In this document: one piece after another, positions 21,491 through 33,300 of the stretch
Numbering within the stretch: the first letter of the stretch is position 1
Layout of the letters: every line of letters begins with the position of its first letter
Assembly (NCBI GenBank): GCA_025266875.1
Contig: JALLLT010000002.1
Span: 682,001-746,000, forward strand
Length of the DNA: 64,000 nucleotides
Origin: Fennellomyces sp. T-0311
Lineage: Eukaryota; Mucoromycota; Mucoromycetes; Mucorales; Lichtheimiaceae
Reading direction: 5' to 3'
Translations under genes and position numbers: made by a program
Notes under the pieces: model-generated
Seen by the model: only the letters and a program-made list of their open reading frames with translations
What the model was told of the DNA's origin: nothing
Database searches by the model: none

Positions 21491-24400
21491 ATGCCCAGCG
21501 TCCAGTGCTATGGCTGTTGCTATATAATTACTGGTACAACCACTGAAATCAAGGATCATTTGGATGAATGCATGCAAGATCGAGTGCGGTTAGATTGTGA
21601 AAGCCTTGCATTCGGAAGATCAGTAAGTGCAATTGTTCGTGTCGTTGACAAGGAATACTAAGTATATCGTTTTGCCCCATAGACAAATGGTGAAAGTTCA
21701 ACTGCTGCCATGCTACCTGAAGCACACCCTACAGGTGCCCTGGCACCTCTCACTGATCTTAATAATCAGTCTAGTCAGGTACGATCCGATACATTATATT
21801 AATAATCGAATATTCATGGAGTATGTACTTGCAGAATGCTGGAAGTAACTTGGAGAACATGGGTCCAAATTACGATTACGATTATTATGGTGACCACTGG
21901 ACAGATGATGATGCCCCACCGATAGCCCCTGATGCCTCATCGATCACCACTGATGCCTCACCTATTACCACTGATGCCCCACCGAGCAGCCTTGACGCTC
22001 CAACGATCATCCTTCACGCCCCATTGAGCACAGCTCCTGAACCCATGGAAGTTGACGACCTTGAACTGCGCTTGAGCCAAACTACTCCGTCACTAAGCAA
22101 TATATTCAACACACAGCTGCAAGCTGGACTTTTGGAGTCATTGGATGCAAACTCTCCCACTACAGCTGCAGACGGCTCCGAGATAATCGATCTGCGCGAA
22201 TTTCACCTTACTAACGAAAGCCATATTCAATGTAGCATGGATTTGTATGCAATGGCAGCGGACGCCGGTTTACCTCGAGAAACATTTGATGCTATGATGC
22301 GACGCGTCAACGCTTACATCGAAGGTTTACGTCCAAAATTGTTGAGCTTTTATCGAGCAAAAAACGAATTGCGGCGGAGCTATCCTGTCAAACCAAAACC
22401 ATACGATGTATGCCCTGACGGGTGTAAAATGTACAAAGATGACGATACTCGTGTCGAATGTGAACATTGCAATAAACCACGGTACAAGGATGGGTCGACG
22501 ACGCCAGTTAAGCAGATGCAGCAACTGCCACTGAAACAACAGCTGGCCGTTCTGATCAAGGATGAAGAAACACGTAAATTGTTGAAGTACAGATCTACTC
22601 GTCAAAGGACAGAAGGCGTTTTGAAAGATGTGTTTGATGGAGGCGTCTACAAGGAAATGGAAATGAACAACGAGCTGTTCAAGGACGATATGGATATCGC
22701 TTTGGGATTATATACTGACGACTTTACGCGGTTTCGGCGTGGCGGACAATCCATGATGATCGTCCATCTTGTAGTCCTCAATCTCCCCCCTGATGTGCGG
22801 TATGAAGACAAGAACATGTTGCAGGTTTGCGTGACTCCTGGCCCAAACAAGCCCCACGACTTGTTCAGCTTTCTGGCTCCCCTTTTGGAGGATCTTAGTT
22901 CGCTTTGCCACCGTGGCATTACTGTCAAAACTGAAAAAGGTGATTTTACTGCAAAAGCACATCTTTTTTTTGCGGGCGGCGACATTCCTGCTGTATCCAA
23001 ATTGGCTGGGCATTCGGGGCACAGCCATTACCGTGGTTGTCGTTTCTGTACGATAGAAGGTGTCTACATCAACCATACTATGACATTTCCACCCATGAAA
23101 AGGAGGGGCGAAGGAGGTATGGATCTAGTAATACATACATTGCAGCTGAGTAATCGCTCGCGTGAACTTTTATAGAAACCCGTCTAAAACTCAAGATAAG
23201 ATCTTCAGCCTCGTACACAGAAGTAACTGATGTGAATGCCACTGGTCAAAAGCAAATCACTCCGTTTGCATCCTTACCGACGTTTCACGGCGCTACCTTT
23301 TTCCCAATTGACGTGATGCATCTCCTTGGGCCTGGTATAGGGAAGCATTTGTGGCGTGTCATTTGTGGCGACTTCGGCGTAGAGAACAATCCATTGTATC
23401 TAGACGGATCTCAACGGCAGTTACTTGGCGCGAGAATATCCGCGTCCCGGACTTTGATTCCCTCGTCGTTTGCTGGCGATTGCGGTGATCTGACGTACCA
23501 GAGCAGCTTCTTCAGGGCCGTAGATTGGATACACTTTGTGCGCTACTTTGTGCCTACTGTGTTATTGGAGTTTTACGATAACAGCGACACTCGAAATGCG
23601 CTTCTTGACTTAGCCATGATTTACCACTACGCATTTAGTCGCGAGTTACAGGTGGATCAGCTTGCTGAACTCAAGGCAACGTCTACTTCGTTCACTTCAT
23701 GGTTACAAGGTCACGTTGATCAAGGCAATATTACTCCTACTGTCTTTACTCCCAATGTTCACTACCTGTCCCATCTTTACAAGTATATTGAAAGAGTTGG
23801 ACCATTGCCATTCGTTGCGGCGTTTGCTATGGAGCGCGCAATTGGAACTGTGAAGCGTAGAATGAACTCAACAAGGTATCCGGGAACCAATGCTGGTAAT
23901 GTTTTGATCGATTTGGCTGCTATACGACGACGTAAAAGACAAACCCAGAGCAATGACGAAAACCACAACCAACAAGAGGACCAAGACGATGAACAAGTCG
24001 ACATCTCAACTCAAAGGAAGAGCAGTGTGATTTTCGTGTCGGATGAGAAAAATAGTCCAGAAATCTGGGGCCCATTTGCGCAAGATACAGTTCGCGACCT
24101 CAATTGTCGTAGTTACCTTAGAGACTTCTGGGCATGGCAAAATCGATCGTACACAGGTGTGAATATCAATATGGAAGAGCTTCTTGAAACTGGTAGTCGA
24201 CTGCTTAAGGACGGAGTGACATACGGAGGAAGCAACAAGGAGTCCTTTGTCGTTTTACAGGTATGGGTAGATAAAAGCCGGCAGAATCGTACGAATCAGA
24301 ATGTCGTCCCCATCCATCGACAATATTTCGGGTCTATCAAGTTTTTCTTTAAGCATCAGTTCAGCGACTCAGAAAAGCTTCTGGCATTTGTTGAAGTTTA

Positions 24401-24602
24401 CCGTACCATAGAAATTGACGGGCCGTATCCGTATATGACAGAGTCGGGAGGATCAAAGTATCTTGTAGTGGATATTGACAACATCGTTGGCTTTGCCGGT
24501 CGCGCACAAGGATGGAATACACGGCAATACGTCTATTGGAAACGTCAAAATTCCCCTCCCCATCAAGATCTGCCTATAGATCATGGCTTGGAATATATAT
24601 GA
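21491..24602 (+). CDS. Tnp2-type CACTA transposase
   Basis: Four exons (21491-21622, 21683-21778, 21835-23116, 23176-24602) give 978 residues with no interrupting stop. The Tnp2-like features appear in order: a cysteine motif CPDGCKMY...CEHCNKPRY near residue 280, DIALGLYTDDFTRF, LNLPPDVRYEDKNML, GPNKPHDLFSFLAPLLEDL, then AHSHYRGCRFCTIEG-like cysteines, and PIDVMHLLGPGIGKHLW in the last exon. An N-terminal stretch of Thr/Asp/Pro-rich repeats (SSITTDASPITTDA) is probably disordered. Transposases of this class cut the element ends and integrate it with a 3-bp duplication. Catalytic acidic residues were not assigned. Together with the flanking repeats this looks like an autonomous copy. Confidence 0.85.
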
Positions 24603-24739
24603 TATGCACATTATAAATTGAATATTTCTTGAATATTTTCTGAAAGAATGATTATTATCTGAATATATTTTGAATTATTGAGTTCTTTTTGAAAACTTGA
24701 ATTATTTTTTGAGTTAATTTTAAAATTTTGATTTGTTTT

Positions 24740-24761
24740 TGAATTTATTTTTCCTGAGGTG
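24740..24761 (-). repeat. Right terminal inverted repeat of the CACTA element
   Basis: Reverse complement begins CACCTCAGG, then an A run and ATTC. TTC follows directly at 24762-24764. Confidence 0.8.
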
Positions 24762-24764
24762 TTC

Positions 24765-25461
24765 TGCGGCTTTCACATATGTACAAGGGTGGGTATCATA
24801 TCTTTTCTGTTCATTAGTACCATTTCGGCAGTATTCTGGACATTCAGAGTCATCTGGGGCACTCAATTATAGTTCGCTGCTATGGCAACGAATTTAAAGT
24901 AGTGGTGCAGTATTGACATTAAGGCTGTACTGAGCGCTCACAGAGGCTGATTTTGAACTGACGCTTTGAGTCGCACATCTATATTTGTACACGGTCTTTG
25001 TGTAGATGTAGTTCTCATCAAGTTATTTTCTACGTAAAATTTTTATGAATGACTACTCATTTATACGTCGCATGATGCTCAACTATTGCTCAAATAATCA
25101 TGAAATAAAAGTTTATGCACATCAGACTATTTAATAAGACAAGCTGTATGTACCGCTAAAAGGTACATCAAAGGATCCAGAAACGGTTGCAAGTCATCGT
25201 CTTGTATCTGATCACATGGCATAGTATTGCTCTCAGACACGCGAGAAATCATGTCTATCGCACATGCGGCTGATGGTTTTTTATTCCTACAGGGCAGAGA
25301 TTCTTTTAATTCAAAATGAAAAAGTAATATAAAGTTCAATGGATGCTCTTCCCTTTTATATATCAATTGAATTTTACAATTCCAGTTATATTTTTGATAA
25401 GGTTAAATGTATGCATATGGAGTAGCCCATGTTAATGATACGCAGTGTACATAAGTGTCCA
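24765..25461. other. Intergenic between the CACTA element and copy J
   Basis: No supported gene. One minus-strand open frame lacks the array motifs and any signal peptide. Confidence 0.5.
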
Positions 25462-26105
25462 CTAATCAGTATTGTTTCCTCGTGTCTTGTTCACACCGGT
25501 ATCGAAGTTGCCCACTTGTGTCTCGTTTAAACTTGTATCATGGTTGAGCTCCCGTGTCTTGTTTAAATTGGCAGAAAGCCACCGCGTGTGTCCATTGTTG
25601 TCTCGCTCGTACAGATATGGTGTTCCGTTGGCGAAATGAACCTTTACTTGAGGGTTCAGTTCATCACCCCATAATACGATATAGCCACCACCAGGACAGG
25701 TGATTTCGAAATGATTTATCTCGCCTCTTGTATTAAATGTCCTTATCTTTTTACAGCTCATGCATTAGTATTCTTTTTATTAGACACTCCATTACAGCAT
25801 AGCTTACATAGAATTTGACAACACTGTATTCATCGCCGCCAACGCAAGTCTTTTGAGTGTGATGGCAGCATCGGTATTCTCCTGGCTTGACGTCTTTATG
25901 TTTAAAGCGCCTATATGAATCCTTTATGAGCTTGCTATCAAAATGTCACGCCAGATGCTTACGAAAAAATTGTCCCTCCGTGGTACCCAGCAACTTGACG
26001 TACAAAAAACCTCGAATCGTCGGAGAAATCGTTGTAAATGCAGAAGCAATAAACAAAGTATGGCATGGTAATGATGGCGAGAACAAATAGCGTCAGGATG
26101 TGCAT
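25462..26105 (-). CDS. Small secreted cysteine protein, array copy J (repeated sequon tail)
   Basis: Exons 26105-25963, 25910-25808 and 25746-25462 give 176 residues; exon 1 and 2 lengths (143 and 103 nt) equal those of A and D. The signal peptide ends in a FCIYNDFSDDS start. Exon 2 has KPGEYRCCHHTQKTC; exon 3 has ITCPGGGYIVLWGD and VHFANGTPYLYE. The tail has three related units, LNKTRE, LNETQ and VNKTR, each an N-glycosylation sequon, at intervals of about 14 residues, plus NNT. This looks like local duplication of the NKTR unit that other copies carry once. Function unknown. Confidence 0.84.
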
Positions 26106-26163
26106 GGTGTACTTCACTGACTATTGGTTATAATAGGAATCGCAATCGCTTGGTTGAGTATGA

Positions 26164-26173
26164 TCTATTTATC
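26164..26173 (-). promoter_or_regulatory. TATA box of copy J
   Basis: GATAAATAGA on the minus strand, about 59-68 bp upstream of the start at 26105. Confidence 0.5.
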
Positions 26174-27716
26174 ATCTTTTTCGCTTCATGTGTCCTCTTT
26201 GTTCTCATGGGATCTTCGCCTTTTACTGTAGTTACGCCTTCTAATAATAGAAGCTGCCGTAGAGAAATTCATTGAAGTCCATCACTCAGATGCCAAGTTC
26301 CTGAGATGCATATACTGTACGTATTAATTTATTCCTTGATTAATAAAGGGACAAAGCAGGTTGTACTACCATTCTTCTCATGACTGTTGCAAAGCCAGCT
26401 CAGATATATTAGAGTATGGAATTCCTTGTCTGAATTCTTAGCCTACCGAAGAAGAACAAAGTAAAGACTGTACGTCATATTGGAGAAGGATCTTAGTAGA
26501 AACATATCAGCTTACCGAGCCAGGAATACCGTTTTCCAATACCTGGATTATAGTTTACGCGCCACTGTTAACACGTAAGATTTGTATATGTGCTTATGTT
26601 TAGAGCATAAAACTAAAATTATATTAGTACGATGATGACGAACCGGCACCGGAAGAAGCCCTCCAAGGCAGACCGTCCGCACTCAGAGGCAACCACACTT
26701 AGTGCGGTACTCCTCTCCCAAACAGGTCTACCTCTCTGGTATAATGCCTACACCGCTTTTTTCTTCTCTCCATTCTATCATATTCTTAATTTCTCCACAC
26801 AGGACTGTCTTTTTCCCAGTAAGTGCTTTTTCAAACATGGGATCAGATTCCTTTCTATCTCTACACTTGTACCGGAATGAAACCACCATATACCTATAGG
26901 AGGAGGCCAAAAATCTTCCAAATAAAATTCATACATTTTCAACTGAAGCTGAAAGAGCAGTTATCGCCTGCGCAGATATCAAAGTTTAGGAGCAACGATA
27001 ACTTTAACAATCATTTCAAGTCTTCCAACTTACATATGGCTAATGCATAATGACGTTGTACCTAGCTTCAATTTTGTTATCGACTGACTTTGACATCAAG
27101 GGGTGCACTTTAATACATAATAGGCCATCATTTCGTGCGCGTAACAAGTTTAAAAAAACACAGCTGAAATCCTCGCGGTCTATTAGATTGCATTATGACA
27201 TTTTTTTTTAAAAAAAAACTTTCGAAATTTATTTTATAACAACTGAAGTATCATTTTTTTACTGAAAAAATATGTTGCATAGTTTAGACGATCCATATCT
27301 AAGTGAAGAAAGTGAAAGTGAAAATGAAAATGACAATGACAATGAATATGGCTTATTTTGGGGGTAATTTGTGCAGAGTCCCTTACAAATAATTTCTGGC
27401 AGGATAGCCTCCTAGATGGCAGCGATACACAACAGTAAATTTATTTACTGCTATGAAATATTACGGTAGCACAACAAAATAGTATTATCGATAGATAAAG
27501 AACCTTTATCTGAAAGAAATAGCTTGGTTTAATCATTTTTAGTAGACTAATTAGATAACGACATGTTATCGGCGGGAGATGAAAGCTGCGAGTGATGTTT
27601 ATATGAGAAATGTTAAGTTTGTGCTGTGTATTATTATTACGTATTAAAAGATTGGCATTGAATTTACATATCAATCAATAAAAGTACTGCTGATCTTATA
27701 TACCTGTAAGCACTGA
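26174..27716. other. Intergenic between copies J and K
   Basis: No supported gene. At about 27309-27350 there is a run of GAAAGT/GAAAAT/GACAAT hexamers encoding a short acidic peptide before a stop at 27366. It could be a decayed transposon N-terminus, but no partner sequence was found. Confidence 0.45.
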
Positions 27717-28347
27717 TTATTTGAATTGCCGCTTCCTGCGAGTACTCTTGAGACGGTTCTCCATTTTACGTGTTTTTTTCAAGTCGGCAAAAAACCAATG
27801 ACTCTTTTGATCATGTTCAACTGTATATTGATAAGGCCGACCATCTGCCCAGCGAACGTCAATAATTGGTTGAGTTGATGTACCGGAAAGAACAATGTAG
27901 CCTCCAGCTGGGCAATCGATCTCATAGTTACCGACACCAAAACCTTGATCAGATTTCAAAACAATCTATATATGTATTACCAGCACATTAGAATACATGC
28001 TTAAACGAGAATATTCTAGCCAAATTACTAACCCAAAACTTAACAATGTCTTCGGCATTACCATTAGCGGCGCAATCGTTATCTTGATAGCTGCAACATT
28101 CAGACTGGTCGGGTGTAACATTCCACTTTTTGAATCGCCTATAATAAAATGAACAAATTTTCGCTATTCGAACTTTTATCGCATTATATCGAACGTACGC
28201 ATTCAGTTTAGCATGTGGCCCTTGTCCAGCAATTTGGCGAATAAAAAAACTGGTGCCATCAGAATGCCTATTATAAACGCAATAACCGTGTGCATGGTCC
28301 AGCAGTGCAATGAGGACAAAGAGAAGAAGGGATAAGATGCGAAACAT
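27717..28347 (-). CDS. Small secreted cysteine protein, array copy K
   Basis: Exons 28347-28199, 28138-28033 and 27965-27717 give 167 residues. The signal peptide (MFRILSLLLFVLIALLDHAHG) precedes YCVYNRHSDGTS. Exon 2 has TPDQSECCSYQDNDC; exon 3 has IDCPAGGYIVLSG and VRWADGRPYQYT, followed by DLKKTRK, where the NKT sequon of other copies has become KKT. The C-terminus is strongly basic (RLKSTRRKRQFK). The start at 28347 was chosen over an upstream in-frame ATG because it begins the signal peptide. Function unknown. Confidence 0.84.
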
Positions 28348-28390
28348 AATTATAGAATTCTGGGCTGTCTGGCTTGATGGAATGAAAGCA

Positions 28391-28400
28391 TATTTATGCC
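28391..28400 (-). promoter_or_regulatory. TATA box of copy K
   Basis: GGCATAAATA on the minus strand, 44-53 bp upstream of the start at 28347. The same ten bases precede copy L. Confidence 0.65.
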
Positions 28401-28635
28401 TTTTCAAAATGGGCTCTCATTATTGATTCGCCAAGATAGTGTTCCTTTCATTTAATATTGAAATTTTTGACAATAGAATCACATATAAAGAAGCCCAATC
28501 AACAGGTTTCTTTTTCAAACCATGAGATCCTCACAATAAGTTAAGTTTGTGTACATAGTAACATATAACGAACACATTAGCAGTTATCTAATAAAATCCA
28601 TCCTAGCTGCTTTCATATTGGAGTGATAGGAATAG

Positions 28636-29283
28636 TGTTGGCGCCGTTTTGAGTCAGGTGTACAGTAGTCGGTTGTTGTGTAAATTGGTAGTTGAGTACA
28701 CCAAAATATAGTGAGCACCAGCAACAATATCGTTTGTTACGGACGTTTGTATAAAGGGATCCTAAAGAGGATTGAGGATTGAAAATAGAAAATGGGTAGT
28801 AAAGCAAATTGTCTTTATTGCTTGATCGATAAACAGTAATCCTAATTGCAGGACACTAAACAACACTGATAACTATAAAGTATTTAGGTTGGGGTGTTGA
28901 TAAATGTAATCAATTGACCAATGTTTATTTAATGAAAAGCGCTTCATATTTATATCTTTCGATACAATGGCGCAGCACTAGCTATTCTAGCTGTGATAGG
29001 TGCATACGGTAACCAATTGATGATGGTGTAGTTGCCGCAGCAGTGGGGGTAAAGGTGATTGGTGTTGTTCATGCAGGCTAATTGCTGGCTAGTGGTGGCG
29101 CAGCTGCCGCAGTAATTGATATGTAGAGTGCCGCAGCAAAGAAGATTCTGGCTACTAAGCTACTCTATTGGGTAATTGTGGGTGATAATGGTAATGTATA
29201 TGATATGATAATACAAGAGAGAAGAGAGAGGAAGAGAAAAAGGGAAAGAGGAAAAGTTGGCAGGGCTACCAACATGTCTATCA
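28636..29283 (-). repeat. 3' LTR of the retrotransposon (left copy)
   Basis: 648 bp. On the element strand it starts TGATAGACATG and ends GGCGCCAACA, the canonical TG...CA. No difference from 34945-35592 was seen by eye. Confidence 0.92.
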
Positions 29284-29313
29284 GATTGCCCCGGCCGCGC
29301 GAAACGCGTGTCC

Positions 29314-29736
29314 CTACGCGTTGTTGGGCGCATCTTGGGTGCCTTTTCGGTGTCGTCTTCGGTGTTGCCACGGTAAAGATGGTCGGGGGTGGCCGGCGGA
29401 TCGTTGTCGCGGTTGCGACGGGTACAAGAGCGTTGTTGATATCGACGATGCGATCAGAGAGGAGTTTTCCTTGTATTGGGTTAGGTCGTCATCAGAGTCG
29501 GTCGTCGTTGGAGAGGTTGAGCTCCGGGATGAGCTGGAAGTCGAGAAAACGTCGGATATCAGTTCCTCATCTTGAGCAAGGATGTTGCTGAGGAGAGCAG
29601 AGTTCATTGGATCGGTGTACGGTGGTTGGAGGGATTTGTGGATAGGAATAATGATGTGCCTCTTTTTTTTTTTTTTTTTTTTGTCTTTATATACATTTTT
29701 TTTGTTTTGGAATCTTCTTTTACTGCGATGCTTCAT
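29314..29736 (-). CDS. Open frame between pol and the 3' LTR, function unknown
   Basis: An open frame of about 140 residues begins with a Lys-rich stretch that includes an A-run (KKKKKKK), then a Ser/Thr/Asp-rich part and a Pro/Arg/His-rich end. No integrase, chromodomain or envelope feature is visible. It may be a chance frame in the low-complexity 3' part of the element. Confidence 0.3.
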   Translation of the reverse strand: MKHRSKRRFQNKKNVYKDKKKKKKKRHIIIPIHKSLQPPYTDPMNSALLSNILAQDEELISDVFSTSSSSRSSTSPTTTDSDDDLTQYKENSSLIASSISTTLLYPSQPRQRSAGHPRPSLPWQHRRRHRKGTQDAPNNA

Positions 29737-29940
29737 TTTCCATCGTCATTCATTCATTTTTTTCTTTGATCTTGTTAAGCGGTAAATATAAGATCTATCT
29801 TGAATGTGCTGACTTCATCTTCTAGCAATCTTCTTTTCTTTTTAATTTATCTTTTGTTTCGACTGGTTTTTTTTTTTCTTCTTTTTTAATCTGTTTTATG
29901 TACTTCTTTACAGCAATCTTCTAATGTGTGCTCCTTTTAA

Positions 29941-30219
29941 CTAGTTCAGTTTCGCAAGTGAGGTGATCTTGATGCTTGAGAGTAAAATGGCGATAATCCG
30001 TGTCTGGCAATCGGTATGCAGCACAAAAAGTGCTTCTTCAGCGCCGTCACGTGCTAACACTGGTTTCGGTGGGTCTTCGGATCGGAATAGCTTGTCTCCG
30101 TTGACAAAGTAACGTTTGCTTTGTTGTCTGATGTTTTTTCGGCGTTCGGCGTCGTAGCTTCTTGGGATTTCGAGGGTTTCGAGGTAATGCTTCAAATCGT
30201 TGTATTGTTGTTCGTCCAT
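29941..30219 (-). pseudogene. Integrase N-terminal remnant
   Basis: From the ATG at 30219 the frame reads YNDLKHYLETLEIPRSY, then a region ending FVNGDKLFRSEDPP and ALFVLHTDC. This fits the segment leading into the HHCC zinc-binding domain of Gypsy integrases, where a first histidine is followed by a longer module. Here similarity stops right after that first histidine, and the catalytic DDE core is absent. The frame differs from that of pol, which ends at 30329. A deletion within the integrase region is the simplest reading. Confidence 0.55.
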
Positions 30220-30328
30220 TGATGTAATTTGAAGTGTAGATAGGGTGGATCGAGGTGTACCGGTGGTGTAGGTCGTGGGAAATGTAAACAATCGGTCGAA
30301 TAAGGAATGGTTATCCCTTTGGCTCAGC

Positions 30329-33300
30329 CTAATTGTGGTCGGTCCGGAATTGAGGCGGCGTGCCTTCTTCTTGTTCTCCTTCGTCGGTGTCAAGTTCTTC
30401 AGCCAGGTCATTTCGTCCGTCTTGTGTCATTGCTTCAGGTTCATTGTCGTACATTCTGCTGAGGTAGTCGGCTGCGCGATTCTTGGTGCCCGGAATGTAT
30501 ATAACGTCAAACTCGAATTCGCTGAGGTAGGTTACCCATCTGGCCCAGATTCCTATGGGGTCTTTTTGCTGGAGTATTCCTTTCAGCGGGCGGTGGTCGG
30601 AAGCAACGATGAATGGGTACGATATAAGGTATTTCCGTAGCAGTCGGCAGGACCAAACAAGTACACAAGTTTCGAGTTTACTTGCACTATAGTTTTTCTC
30701 GGTCTTCGATGTCCTTCTGGAGATGTACTGTATAACGCGTTCGTTTCCTTCTTGATCCATCTGGCTGAGGATTCCACCTAGGCCGTTCTTGCATCCATCG
30801 ATAGTGAGCTTGAATCCTGCTCTTGAAAAGTCTGGTCTGGCAAGTACTGGGGGCGTCATGAGGGCTTCTTTTAGCTGTGTGAAAGCTAATGTATGTTCTT
30901 GAGTCCAGGGTCCGGCATTGTTTTTCGTCAAATCGTGTAGTGGTCGAGCTATCTTGGCAAATCCTTGTACGAAACGTCGGTAGTAATTGCACAATCCAAG
31001 AAAACTCCTGAGTTGCGTAACGGTCCTTGGTATCTTGATGTCTTGAATCACCTTGATTTTCTTGGGATCGGCCTTGGTTCCTTCTCTTGTGATAACCATG
31101 CCCAAGAATTCCAATGTCGTGCAGAAGAAATTCACTTTGTCCGGGTTTAGCTTCAAGTTCGCCCATCGGAATTTCTCGAAGATAATGCGTAGGTGCTCAA
31201 GATGTTCCTTCGTATCCATGCTGAAAACGTTTAGGTCGTCGTAAAAGTAGGTGCAAAACGCGATGTTGGAGAATACAATTGACATCAGGTTGCTAAAGAC
31301 AGCTGGTGAAGTCTTTAATCCTTGGCTGCTCCGTAAAAAGCTGTACTGGCCGAGAGGCGAGGTGAATGCTGTCAAAGGGATTGACTTTTCATCCAGCTTT
31401 ATCTGGTAATAGGCGTTGGAGATGTCGCATGCTGAGTAGACTTGTGCGTTGCCAATACTGTCGAGTGCGTCTGCTATCTTGTTGACTGGGAAGTTGTTGC
31501 CTCGTATCTTTTGGTTGATCCGTCTGTAGTCGATGGTCAGGCGAAAGTCTCCTGATCGTTTCTTCACCATGATGATTGGGGCAGACCATGGGCTTTGAGA
31601 GGGTTGTATGATTCCTAGGCGGCAAAGCTTGTCAAGTTCCTTCTTGAGGGCTTCAAGTTCCACAGGCGCCATGCTGTACGGTCGGGATCGAATAGGTAAG
31701 GTCTTTTCTTCCAAGATTATTTCATGCTTGATCAGGTCTGTGCATCCAATGGTTTCTCCGTCCCAGTTAAAGATGTCTTGATACTGTTCGGCCAATGCTC
31801 GAAATTGTCGTTCAATCTTGTTGTCCTTGTCATCCGGGATTTCCTTTGGCTTTATCCGTATGTATTGTTCTTCAAACAGAGGGTCCGGTTCGGTTAAGGG
31901 TCTTGTGGCTTCCTTCAGAGTGAATAATTCGTTTGCTGATCTAGGCTCTAGTCGTACGGGTTCGTATCCAAAAACATCCTCGGTTGGTCCAGTCATTTTC
32001 GGGTAAATCTCTCCAAGGTAGGTTCCTGCTGGTAGGGTTCGCGGTGTGGTGGACTGATTGTGCAGAACCAGTTCGAAATCACTCCTTCCTGTCTTGATGG
32101 TAGGTATGTGTACGATGTCCACAATATCCAGGTTGCTGATATCTTGTGCAAATGCCAGTTTCCTTGTAGCCTTGTGAGGTAGCGATCCTTTCAAACACAG
32201 TTGACTGTGGGTTGGTATGGAATATTCGACATCGGTGAAAACGAGGTATATGGTTTCGTCGTCATCCACGTGCTTTTCGATCCGAAGCCTTGGGTCTGGT
32301 CGGTCGTCCAATAGGTAAAAGTCCGTAGCTTTGCCAGTTTCTTCAAAGTCACTGTCTGATGCGTCTTCGTCGTCTAACGCTTCAAGTTCGCTATCCGTGG
32401 ATTCTTCGTTGTCATCTTCGGTCTCCGTGGTATCATCTGGGCTGTCGTCGCTTTCTTCGCTGATGGGTAATGTATCGTGCCATGTATCGGATTCTTCCGC
32501 AAATGATAAAGGGATTGCCGCATTTTGTCGTCCGTATTTTATAGTAAGCGTAGCGTCTTCAAAGGAGATACAAGCATAGCTCTTCGTCAAAAAGTTGTTG
32601 CCAATAATCAGGCCAACGGGGCAATGTTGGAGGACTTCGATATCGAGAGGTATGCTGATAAAGTTGCCGGGTCGTATTTCCACATTTCGAATTCTGCCGA
32701 GGGATGCTTGTTGCGTACCATTGCCGAGGGTGAATACGGCATCTGAGGGAGCATTGATTCTGAGGCCTAAGTACTTGGCGGTGGCTCTTGACATGCACGT
32801 TTTGGCAGCACCAGTGTCGACGAGTGCTTTCAATATCGTTCCGTTTATGCAAAACCTTCCGTAAGCAGCAGTAGGATTGATTCTTGGCTGGAGTTCCATG
32901 GCATTAGGTGGTCGTCGGATTTTTCTGCGAATCGAGGTGGTAGCGTGCAATTGTCTTCGTAGCGAGGGAGCCACAGCAACTAAGTCCTTGATCGTGATAT
33001 TCGCCGTTCTGTTCATTACGTCTTCCGTGATATCGTAATCAATCTTGGCCTTGTGTTTCGGAGTCCTCGGTTTGCTGTTTTCATTCGAAAGGGTCGGTGT
33101 ATTCTTCTTTATCGGCTGTTTCCTTTTTGGTTGGTCGATTTCCATGGGCTCTGGATTAATCCTTCTGGCAGTGGTTTCCGTTGCTTCTCTTCCTTGTTCA
33201 TTTTGGTCATTCGAGTTATTTATGTCAGGTGAAGATCGGTTTTGGAGTCGTTGCTCTAGTTGCGGTCGATGCACTTGTTGTTGCCTTGAAGTTGACGGTC

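Larger units (their letters stand above)
19619..24761 (+). mobile_element. CACTA-type DNA transposon, apparently complete
   Basis: The element is 5143 bp. Its left end reads CACCTCAGAAAAA and its right end is the inverse of CACCTCAGGAAAA. It is flanked by a 3-bp direct repeat TTC (19616-19618 and 24762-24764), the target-duplication length of CACTA (EnSpm) elements. Both subterminal regions are dense in TTTTTGAAT-like words (19680-19780 and 24610-24750), as expected for transposase-binding repeats. It carries two divergent genes with intact frames: a Tnp2-type transposase (plus strand) and an AT-hook accessory protein (minus strand). It is inserted between array copies I and J without hitting either. 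Confidence 0.88.

Noticed and set aside
27273..27366. Short acidic open frame with GAAAGT/GACAAT repeats
   Set aside because: Only 31 codons, with no partner exon or similarity found; kept as a note on the intergenic stretch.
29165..29371. Open frames crossing the 3' LTR border
   Set aside because: They span LTR and internal sequence without any retroviral or cellular domain and have counterparts in the other LTR only in part.
29660..29710. Long T run as a possible poly(A) tail of a non-LTR element
   Set aside because: It lies inside the LTR retrotransposon and no reverse transcriptase of the LINE type precedes it.
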